Shown piece after piece: positions 13,001 to 25,000 of a stretch of DNA of 64,000 nt. The notes under the pieces are model-generated. The model had not been told where the DNA came from and searched no databases. It was given only the letters and a program-made list of their open reading frames with translations. The stretch is from Sialis fuliginosa (Eukaryota; Arthropoda; Insecta; Megaloptera; Sialidae), in the NCBI GenBank assembly GCA_961205875.1, contig OY540819.1, positions 3,102,501-3,166,500 on the forward strand, in the 5' to 3' direction. Within the stretch, counting starts at the first letter, position 1; every line of letters begins with the position of its first letter. The position numbers and the translations under genes were made by a program.

Positions 13001-16000
13001 TAATAAGTGTTATCTATATCCAGTATTAACCAATAGTAATTTTGACCAGGGTTGTATGGGCCCAGGAGGCCCGTCGATTTTTATCCAGTATTTTTTGTTC
13101 TTCAATTTTTTCTTGAGTTAAAAACTTGAATAAGACTGTATGAGACAAAATACACAAAAATATACTTTGCTCATTTATCATAGGATAAACCGTTTACGAG
13201 CAATATCGATACAAAAGAAAGCATGCGGAATTTTACTTAATACGGATGCTCCAAATTAAACAAAATAAATGTATCTTTGATTAAAGGTAAGAAAAAAGTT
13301 CATGTACATATATCACCTAATACGTGTCCTCTTAGACCTATAGCCAGTTCTATTAATGTTACAAGTAATTTACTAACATAATTAGAAAGACATACTTAAA
13401 ATGGCTATTTGTTGGTAAGGATGAATTTTTGGAGGTATATTTTTATTATTTTTTTGTCTTATTTTTTATCATAGAACAAGAATATAAAAATATTTTGTGT
13501 AATTTGAAGCATCCGTATTAAGTAAAATTCAGCATCCTTTCTTTTGCATCCATATTTCTCGTAAACGGATTATCCTATGATAAATGAGCAAAGTATATTT
13601 CTGTGTATTTTGTGCCATACAATCTTATTCAAACGTCTAATTTAGGATAAAATTAAAGAACAAAAAAAAATACTAGATAAAAATCGATGGGCCCACTGGC
13701 CCCATACAGCCCTGATCTAAATTATAATTGCTCAATACTGGAAATCGATAATACTTATTAATACTAAACCCTGTATCAAATTTCATAACCTTAACACAAT
13801 GGGGTCTCCAGATATTAAATAAAAACTAATTTTGAATAAAATCCTTGGAGGGCTGTAGCCCCCTTACGAAAAATTTCCGGACACATGTTCATATAATGTT
13901 TTTTGCTTAAAATATTTATCTTAATTAACTGTTCATGTTTGGCACGACAGCGCTGAATCACTCTGTATATTGTCATAATTAAAAACCAATTTATAAAATT
14001 TAATGTTACAAAATTTATGGTTTTGTATATACCAGTGGTAATCAACTTTTGTGACAAGATATACAATCTTTAATTTCGTTTCACATCATTGCTTATTTAA
14101 AATTTGTCGCATTTGATTGGTAGATTGCGATAAACTTGTTGGGCACCTCTGGTATATACAGGCCCGGATTTAGAAATTTGCCGCCCCTAGGCAGTTGCGA
14201 AAATTGCCGCCCCCCCCTCCTCGAAACTAACAGTTTAAGTCATAGATGTCAAAATATAAAACTCAGGATCTTTTTTTTTGGTTGCGTCAGTTTCAAATTT
14301 TATAAATTTTTATAAAGTTACATTAGGAAACATAAAAACTGAAGACCTTTTTTTTGTCATGCTTGAGTTACATGTATAGAGAAATTATTGCTTATGGGTT
14401 GAAATTTTTACGTCTCGATTTTCGGATTGCAAACTCATCGATAATGGAATCAAAATCAAATTCAATTCCCACGAATATAACAAGTTTTCAAAGTTTCCAC
14501 CAATATTTGCCGCCCTTCAATTCTTGCCGCCCTAGGCAGCTGCCTGCATGGTAAACTCTGCCTGCATGGTAAATCCGGGCCTGGGTATATATTAACAATA
14601 AGGTGTGTATTGTAAATAAAATGATTGATACCTGTTGTGGATAGGGATTGCTCTAACATATCTAGTAATTTCTACAGGATTTTTCAAATGTAACAAAGAA
14701 ATATCCATGAATGTGTGTCTAGCATCAATTGTCCTTATTTGTTCAAATGGACCAAGAATATTTAGATGTGCTCGACCACTTCCAAACAATATAGTTACGT
14801 AGTCTTTACCCAAACTAAAAAAATAAAAAATAAAAACAGAACGTAAAACTTGATATCAAAATAAAATAACTAAATCATTTACATAGCATCTCTCAAGCAT
14901 GCAGTTGAAGTCATAACCCAAGAGGAGTTAATTAACGTTCCTGAACATGAATAGAATCCGTTCAAGTATATTCTAGCATTCCATGGCCATCTGTACATCT
15001 CTTCATCGTCTGTTAAAGAAGATTCGTTTAAATGGGCTAACTTATGTGACTCCTTACTCGTTATAATTGTTCCAGAACATTCGACATACAAAGCGTCACA
15101 TCTTTTGTTATTGTAGTTAGAATATGATAATGTTTTTGTTGACTCTTTGGTATCAAATGGGTTAATTATTTTCAAAGGTTTTTCATCTATCGGGATTGTG
15201 TATACTATTTGAAATGTTCTGAAAAAAAGTTGAAGGAATTAATTTAAATTGAATGCTAATAAGAACACAATTTTTGTAATTTGTAGTAAAAAATTAGCAT
15301 TGACTAAGATTTAAGAGAATCAAGTTAACCTTTTCAAGTGGTAAAATCGTACTGAGTTTAAATTTTGTATATAATTAGAGGGGGTCAGTGGTAGTAAGAA
15401 AAAAGTTATTTTAGCTGCGGTAAAACGGTTTAAGGGGGTGAAATACCCCTATGAAAATATGTAAAATAATCATTTTTTTCAATTATCTTCAAAACCATTA
15501 AAAATATAAAAAAAATGTACTGTACAACATTTTATGGATTTTTTATACTCTTTCGAATGGTTATAATAATATAATCAAAATTCGATTAAGTGAAACCGTT
15601 TACCCCCACCCCATTAATTATTTAAGATTTTTATTTCTATTGAATAAATTTTAGTGTATTATAGAAAAGTAATTAAAAACGATATTTTCAAATTTTTATT
15701 AAAATATTTTAACCCTTTCATTGCAAATTTTTTTAAGTTCTTAATTTTCTACTTATTAAATATAAGAAAATTATTTTAAAAAATATTTTTTTTATATTGC
15801 AGCGAAAGGGTTAAAATATTTAAATGAAAATTTGAAATTATGATAACTTTTCTATAATACACTAAAATTCATTCAATAGAAATAAAAATCGTAAATAATT
15901 AATGGGGTGGGGGTAAACGGTTTCACATTTTCGAATTTCGACTGTTGCCATTTGAAAGAGTAGAAAAAATCATAAACTTGTGTATTATAGGTTTTTTGAA

Positions 16001-19000
16001 ATCTTCATTAGTTTCAGAGTTATTTGAAATATACGATTTTTTTGCACATTTTCATAGGGGTATTTCACCCCCTTAAACCGTTTTACCGCAGCTAAAATAA
16101 TTTTTTTCTTACTACTCTTGACTCCCTCTAACTATATACAAAATTTGAATTCGATACGATTTTATCACTTGAAAAGGTTCCCTTGTGAGTTAGCTTACTT
16201 GTATCCTAAATAAGTGCAAACTTCATCAGCAAATTTATGTTCCATTCCTGTCCAATTTTTACATACAGGGTACCATTGATTTTGTCTGTATTGTGTTACA
16301 ATTCCTTCTGTTTTTAGTTTAGAACGCCCATCAATATCTATGTGTATTGCTGTGCCGTTTGTAAGAGCATCTGAGAAGAGAATAAAAACGTTTTGATAGT
16401 ATTTATAGGAAAATAATGTGTAAGAATATATGCATACTAGCTGAGCCCGCGCAGCTTCGCTCGCGTGGACTACGGAATTATTGTTTAGGATTTAAAAAAT
16501 ATATAGTTGAATTAAGTAAAACACGATTAGATATTTTTCAAATAAAAACCAAACAACACTTAAATTACCTACCTAACAAAAGCGAATCAGAACAAAAAGT
16601 AAAAATAATTTTTGTTTTATTTAAATTTAAAAGTTAATTATTGTAAACAAAATAAACAATTGACAATCAAAAATGGGGTCACCATCGCACGAATAATATG
16701 TTTCCGTATAACATATATTTCGATATTTTCTAAACTATACGACCAAATTGGATGCTGTAAAGGGCAAATTATATCTACATTAAGTACTTATGACGATGAA
16801 ATCATTTATTTCGATAAGAATTAATGTTTTGCAGGTCATAAGTCCATGTAAACAGAACCCAAATATTTTGTTTTCTTTGTAACATAAAAGCAGTCATTGT
16901 GGCTTAAATATAAAAGTTAGATATATCGTGTCGCAGACTTTATTGTAGAACTTTTGATTCTACACAATTCTTTAATACATTATTTTGTTCTATATTGAAC
17001 GGTTTAGGCAGCGTATTACAAAACAGCGCGCCGACGGCAAAATTTTTTCCGACTTGATTTACTATTATCGTCACTGCTTAGTTGTTATGTTACCTAACGT
17101 AACAAATTATAGCCTATAACCTGGCCAGAGAATGTACCTATGAATTAAAAAAGAAACCACGTAAATCGGATAAGTGGTTCTCGAGTGATAAGATAACTAA
17201 CGGACAGACATACAGACAGACAGACAGACAGAGAGACGTTGAGCTTTATATATATTAAGGATGTACTTACAGCAGTCTTTTTCATCTTCTTTTAAAGGGC
17301 AATCAAATGTTTGTCCGTCGCAAATGTATTTCGAAATGATACAACTTTTACTAGAATCGCATTGTTGGTAGTTTTTCGGGCACGAAACTGAAATGAATTA
17401 TTTGTAAATGACATTTAAGTCAGTAAAAAATATAGATATTTATTATGAAAAAGTTACAGCAATTTTCTTCATCAGAACGATCTGCACAATCTAAAAATCC
17501 GTCACATATTACTTCACGGAATGTATTTTCTAATCTTTCTCTACAAGTACAAGATGACTCATCTGTACCATCTTCACAATCGATTTGATCATCGCATCTT
17601 TTATATATTGGAACTGTTTGCTTGATTCTGAAATGTGAATAATTGTTAATAAAATATTTTCAATAATCTTTAAAAAAAATTACTTTTTACACATGAAGAA
17701 TGTATGTCTTTCTATTTCGTTTTTAATGCTAGAGATTAAGAATATATTTTCTGAAGGTTCTAGAGAACTAGGCCAGTCATTATGTTGTGATTTCTTTGTG
17801 GTTGGAGCTATAGTAGTAAATTCAGTTGTTTTTTCATCTTGAACTTCTATAGTAGTACTTTCTAATATTTTTACTTCGGTAGAATTTTCATTAATTTTAT
17901 CAGTTGTAGGTTCTTGAGTAGTTTTGAATTCATCTTCAGTCTTCACCGTAGTAGATATTTCTATATTTTCAATTGTGGTAATGTTTGTAGTAGTTTCTTC
18001 AGCGTTTGAAATAGTTGAGGCAAAATCTTCATCTGACAACGTGGTTGTTTCAAAAGTAACTGTAGTAGTTAAATTAGATTGTAAAGGAATACTGCTTTTG
18101 TTTGATTGTTTTTCGGTGATATTATTTATGAATGGGATATCGATATTAAATATATTATTCCTGAATGATTTTCTTGTTGAGGTGTCTTCAGATACTGGGG
18201 TCGTATTTAAAACTTCATTCAAGGATTTCATTTCTTCACTGTTTAAAGGTTCTTTTGTTTTATCTTTTAACATTTCGATGACTGATATTGCAGATATTCG
18301 TTTTCTTTCCAGAAGTTTGTCATCACTGTGGATTTCTTTATTATTTGCTTGTGATTGTAAAAGTATTGAATTTTCTAGTGAGTTCTTGATAAGTGTTGGA
18401 AACTCGTTATTTTCGTCACATTTAAATTCATCTTCAGCTGTTAAGCAGTCAACTGACTGGTCGCACCGTCGACGTTTCGAAATACATTTTCCTGAATGGT
18501 GGCATTCTAATCCGGGGCATTCTTGAAGTGGCCGTATATGAGATAGTGGCTTTTCAGCTGAAATTATTATTATATTAAACAAATATAAAAGAGTGTAATA
18601 AATTAAATAATTAATTAATTTTAGAAGTGATTATTTTCAATTGACTCACATATGCTCTTTGCAATCCACCTAGTGTAAATACTGACTCTAGTATACGCTC
18701 CCGGTTCTCCCGGCCTAGCGCAACCTTCTCCATGGCTCACAACTCCTGCGACGTACCATTGATTTTTCACGTTAGGGTTTCTGCACATCAGCGGTCCGCC
18801 ACTGTCTCCTTGGCATGCGTCTTTACCTCCTTGCTTGAATCCGGCACATATCTCATTACCTTCTTGGTCTTCTTCGTGTTTACATTTTTCCAGGATTGGT
18901 AATTCCACTTCTCGCATATCATCAGCTGAAAATAAATGTTTTATGTAAATACCAATCGGTCATTCAATAAATAACTGCACACTTTTCATGTTGTTGTTAC

Positions 19001-22000
19001 CGATTTTTTTAATTTTTACATATGTTTTAGTATTAGTTAAAAGAAGATTTTTAGCGGTACTTAAAAATCGGAAAAAAAATTCCCCCCAAAAATATCGACT
19101 TTTGAAAATTTGACTTTAAAAAAAAAAAAACGAAATATCTCAAAAACTATCAAAGATAGCGTAAAAATACGAGGGATCAATTTTGTAGGAAAACTTTATG
19201 TATGAAATATTAATTTTTTAGGTAACGACGCGCGAGTCTTAGCGCGCTTGCTTGGACGTATCACTGCAGTAAACGTATCACTGCTCGACTGTGTCGCTCC
19301 GACACAGTCGAGCAGTGATACGTCCAAGCAAGCGCGCTAAGACTCGCGCGTCGTTACCTAAAAAAATAATATTTCATAAAGTTTTCATATGATCATAAAT
19401 TTTCAAAGTGCTACATACTCAGGAATGATTAAGCTACAACATATATTTTTATTTTTAAAATTAAGAGTTAACATGTGCCTCAAATTTTCAGTTAAATTTT
19501 ATAAATAGAAAAAATATATTTAAACAAAAGTTTTGTGCAGCAAAATATTTTTTCAAATAAATTATATACATTTTCCTACAAAATTGATCCCTTGTATTTT
19601 TACGCTATCTTTGATAGTTTTTGAGATATTTCGTTTTTAAAAAAAAAAGTCAAATTTTTAAAAGTCGATATTTTTGGGGGGAATTTTTTTTCCGATTTTT
19701 AAGTACCGTTAAAAATCTTCTTTTAACTAATACTAAAACATATGTAAAAATTAAAAAAATCGGTAACAACAACAAGAAAAGTGTGTAGTTATTTATGGAA
19801 TGACCGTAATATATTTTTGGGGTCTAGAAAGAAATCCAAAGTAATATTTGAAAGTGTTGTGGTTGACTTAGTGTTCTTGTCCCCTGTGAATTCATAAGCT
19901 TTGCATATTCTTGCTGCACGGCCCCTGATATGTATATAAAAAATATAGTCTATTTTTTAAAGTACTTAGCTTTTAAAATATTGAAATTTTATTTTTTAAA
20001 TCACTTACGGTCTGGCCCATGCTCGACAGTCGCTCCCCATCCCACAGTTGTGCATGTAACTCCCGCTTCCGGTCCGGTGTGGCCAGATGGTAGACAAATA
20101 GGCCGTACCCATCGGTTGAAGTTGACTTTCTTGTTCATTTTCAACAAAGCCATGTCGTTGTTCATTGTTTCACGGTTGTACTTCTCGTGAAGGACGACGT
20201 GAGAAACAGAGCGTATTTGCTCCATTGGTGAGTAAGAGAAACGCCGTAGTATACCGGCCTGTATTTCGTAGTAGTGGTTCCAAAATCTAATAAGTTTTTA
20301 TGTTATGTTTATTTAGTCATAGTGATTTTACTTTGCTTTCTAGTGTAGATTAAATAAATTCTTTTGGTATTTTAAAAAAAAATTATATGTGTAAAAAATT
20401 ATTTAAATTTTAACAAGATATTACCTGTGCACGCAATGACCAGCTGTGATGGCCCATTCTTCATGAATCAGGGCACCCCCGCAGTGGAAGAATCCATCTC
20501 TGTACAAAGCAACGACCCACGGCCAAGCTGCGGGTTCACTGGCTCTTCCACCAACTACCCTACTTTCTGCACGTTTAGTATGATTCCTAATTGTATCATC
20601 AACATTTTTAGGATGTACTTCACCGCTATTCAAAGATCCAGTATAATTGTTATATTCATTGATTGAACGGAAAAACCTAGGTGTGCTAAAATCTTGAATG
20701 TGTTCATTTTCTGGTGATATTCTTGTACCGCAGATTATGCTGGGGCACGTTACATATGTGCCGAAACCACAGAATGGTACAACTTCGGCAATACCAGGAG
20801 ATACGGACACTATGTAAGAGCCGGAATAGTGACCGGTCATTGCTTTTGTTTCTACTGTTGGTAAGCTAGAATAAAATATAATAATTAATATGTTTTTATT
20901 TATAATAAATACCGAAGATAATCTTACGCTGTTGGAATGACAACTTCACTAAGGCATGCTTCATATGCCCACATTGGATCTTGTCCACAAACAGGATACC
21001 AGTTACCTTTGAAGTTTCTATGTAAGTATCCTTTAGAATCGGATACTTTAAACATCTATAAAATATTATAAAAATAATAAATAAAACATGGTGTATTTGC
21101 CATTTTATATTCCTCACCGCCTTAAAAAAAACTACACATCAGTACTATTATATTTTTTAACTACCAATGAAGTAAATTTCAGTTGCTAAGAAATTTAATT
21201 TTCCTCGTTTAATAGGATATAATTTTTTTACTGGACGTATAAAATATCAAATTGTTTCATTCAGCCGTTTTTGAGATCGTTATGCAAAGGAAACATATTT
21301 TTTAAATTGAGAAAGGTTATTGCCGTACAAAACCTATCTTATCACTAACGTGATGGAGAGTAAAAATACCTGATGATCAGCTACAGTATTTGCAAGTAAA
21401 GAACATTCCATCTCATCTCTCCCGTTTGGACACTGTTTAATACCATCACAACGTTGTCCCAAAGGAACACATGTATCTTCTTGTTTCCTTCGACTCCAAT
21501 CTTGACAACTGAATGAAGTTTCAGAACATCCTGCAAGTAGATACAAACATTTATTAATAATTAATAGATATTTATTTCACGTTTGTTTTACCAAAACATC
21601 CCAACTCATCTTCTCCGTTTGGACAGTCGAAATAACCATCACAAAGTCGAGACTTGTCGATTCTGGATTTACAAGAACATGACAATTCATCACTTGTATC
21701 CTTACAATTGACTGTACCATCACACCATTCCTGGACTAGGATACATTTTGAACCATCTGCACATGCTCTTTCGTTATCGAGACATTGAATATTCACATCT
21801 CTGCTATTTGATCGAATAATAATCAATTTTAATAAATAAAACAAATTAACAAAAAAGAATACTTACAGAGAGCTAGCTTTTATCTTTCTTTCAACAGTTG
21901 CAGTTTGTGAAGTTTCTTGCGTATTTCTCAAGTCATGTATGTTGCCATTTTCAAAAACTCTTTGAAAATCTGCAGTCCCAGGTAATGGAGGAAACTGATA

Positions 22001-25000
22001 CGTCGGAGTCGGGACAAAAGTACAATAGTACGGTTGTTGCTGAAATCCATCTGGTGGTGGGTAAGGAAATGGTTGTTGAGGATACCTGTAACCATATCCT
22101 TGTGGCATTGGGTAGTAGCTATTGTACGGTTGAGGAGGGGGGTACATACTGTTGTACTGATATCCCCCATAACCACCGTAAGGATAGGAATTACTTGGTG
22201 GTCCGTATCCTGAAAAAGACGAATGTCTTCCGAAATTATTGTCAGATGTACTACGAATATTATCTTGTCGAAATAAGACATTACCAGATTGTGGTTTATA
22301 GTAAGGCATTGATGGGGGACTCGGGGAACCATAGAAACATACAGGTTTTGTTACCCAGTCAATGTTTGGTGTCAATGTTAACTGTTGGCTTGTCTTCAAT
22401 GATTCTTGTGCACTGAAATTGTTTGGATCAAATGATTTTGAAGGTAGATTTGATGATTGTATACGAGTGTTAACAATTCGACTTTTGGAATTTTCTTCTT
22501 CGGCTTTATTTGAAGAAAATTCGGTATCAACATTGTTCACTATCTGCAAAGTTTGGTCTTGTACTGATGCATTTTTAAATAAAGACCTTTGTTCTCCAGC
22601 AGTTTCATTTGAATTACTTTCAGATGATAAATCATCATCGACTTGAGTAAAATCTGTGAATGTCGTAGCTTCAATTGGTTTTTTTGTAATTGTCTCAACA
22701 ATATCAGTTGTTGCTTCTGTATTTGTATTCAGTATCGGAATTTTGGTAAAGTCGGTGTCGATATTTTGTGTTATGTGATCATTTAAATTATTGTCACTTG
22801 TGTCCAAATTTTGACTTATATCTGTACTTGGTGATTGTATATTTTTTACAGGTACAATTGTCGAACTTGGAGGAACTTTTTTTGATGCTATTTTGGTTTC
22901 TATATCGGAGATAAAATTTTGAGTAGTTTCTGGATTAAACGTAGTGGTTGTAAATTTCTCTATATTTATAGGGGCACTTTGTATTATAATCCGTTCTGAC
23001 GATTTTCCATTATTATCATTAGATGATTTTTCTTTAGAATCAGAAATTAGTATTGTACTTAAGGTGGGAAATTCCAATTCAATACGGTCAAATTCTTCTA
23101 TACTGCTTATTAAGTTCTCTTCAGAAATAGTATTAGTATCATTGTTTGGTTTAATGTTGACGGGTTTTACCTCTGCATGTTCAAAAGAGATGACATTTTC
23201 TTTGGAATTTTGTGACGTAGTAACTTCAAAGATATTATTTGTGTTTGTTGTAGATTCTTCTTCCCTATTAGATTTATTATTCGTGTTTGTAGTTGTTTCA
23301 ATAAAATCATTTTGAATTGTTCCTTCAGGTATAATATGTCCCGTTGTTGTGATTTCTTCATCTATAGATTCAGTAGTGTTCTTAATATTTTCTGTGATAT
23401 TATTTTTAATTTTTTCTTCAGAAGAATCAGAATGACTATTTTTTACAGAAAAAATATTTCCTGGTAAACGTTCATCATCAGTAACTAAAGATTCAATTTT
23501 TTGTTTTGCTCTGCCTGTTTTAGACTGTAAAGATACGCTTTGAAATTGTTTTTTATTTATTTTACTCATATCATCCACATTGATATTATGACTTTCTTCC
23601 GTGGTAACAATTTTTGGTATATTTTTCTCTGTTGTAGTTTCAAAAGAATCTGGGAATTCGATAATAAATGCTTTTATCATTTCTTCATTCAATCCACTTT
23701 TTTCTTTAATTGCAGACTTGTTAGATACGCTGCTTTCTGTCGGAACAAAATTTTTAGCTATAGTGTTAACTGTTGTAATTTTTTCAACTAGTGTTCGTTG
23801 AGAAGAATTTGGAAATTCAGTACTAACATCTTTTATTATTATTTTATTCATTCCACTGACAGATTTTTCAGATATACTGCTTTCTGTCGTAACAACATTT
23901 TCAGGAACTCTGCTTTCTGTCGTAATAATATTTTCTGCTAATGCATTTATTTCTTTGCTTATATTTGGCACTCCTGCAACATTTAATGTATCAAAATGAA
24001 TTAGTTTATCGTTATCTCTTGTTTTATTTTTTGTGGAAAATGCTATTTCTGTTGTAGTTTTATCTGCCGGTGATATAGAAATGTTTTTTATTTTAATGTT
24101 AATTTCTTCTTTATTCCCACGTACATCATCTTGAACCAAAATATTTTCAGGAATATGTATTTCAGTTTCAGACATTGCATTTTTTGGTCTGTCTTCTATA
24201 TCTGAATGTTTTTCTTTTGTTTCATCTTGTACTTTTCTATTTTTCATTTCATTGAATACCTCTTGAACCTTTATAGGTGTTTCATTTTCTTTAGCTATTT
24301 CTGCATTTATCATTTCTAGAATCTTTTTTAAAACTTTCTTACACTGCGGCTCATCTTTCTTGCACCTAATTTTTTCTTTTAACAGTTGAGTAGAGATTAG
24401 GTCGTCTAAAAGTGGATCGTGCAACGCCCTCTTTAACCTAAGATTTGTACTTAAACTTATTTCATCGCCTTCATTTGTTATGTTGAAATAAATACGATCG
24501 CGTGAGTTAACATCATCGCCGACTCGATCACTTCTATTTAAATAAAATAGTCTTTCTAGTGGGCTTGGTTCGGTTTTTGTATTTTGGTCTGAAAATATAG
24601 ACAATTTATGTAAATTAAAAATCGTACTGTTTTGGGTGTTTACTGTAATCATATCGCTCAGTTGCTGCAACAATGTCATAACTAGAGATTGGAAAAAAAT
24701 AGTTTCTCAACTATTGTGAAAAATGAAACTATTGTAATTTTTATTACATATCTCCATCGATTTCAGAAAACTGGTTTGATTGAACCTAATTTACCTAATA
24801 ATCAACTATTTGCAACTATTTTACCTTTCCAACTATTTTAAAACTATTTGCCTTTTTTTATCCAACGTTTAAAATTTTGTATTGAAAAAAAGTCATAAAG
24901 ACGAAGTTTGAAATAATTCTAATTATTAATATTGATTTTTTTCAAAAAAATAAAAAATACTATACATGTTTAATGTTTATAGATAATAAACATAATACAT

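Noticed and set aside
17924-18526. 200-codon plus-strand ORF
   Set aside because: It is the antisense of ndl exon 10; the Ser/Thr-rich minus-strand frame makes the complement open.
18621-18649. Stop codon at 18621-18623 as the end of a short serine protease
   Set aside because: The strong donor ATAT|GTGAGT and an in-phase acceptor to a further LDLa exon show that the gene continues.
20896-21117. 73-codon minus-strand ORF
   Set aside because: It overlaps ndl exon 6 in the wrong frame; the correct frame carries the WYPVC motif and fits both splice phases.
21898-22416. 172-codon plus-strand and 134-codon minus-strand ORFs
   Set aside because: Both lie within the Pro/Tyr-rich part of ndl exon 3 in other frames.
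24670-24682. Acceptor TTGCAG|CAAC as the start of exon 3
   Set aside because: It has a good consensus, but joining it to exon 2 (phase 1) breaks the frame; the acceptor at 24683/24682 keeps it.
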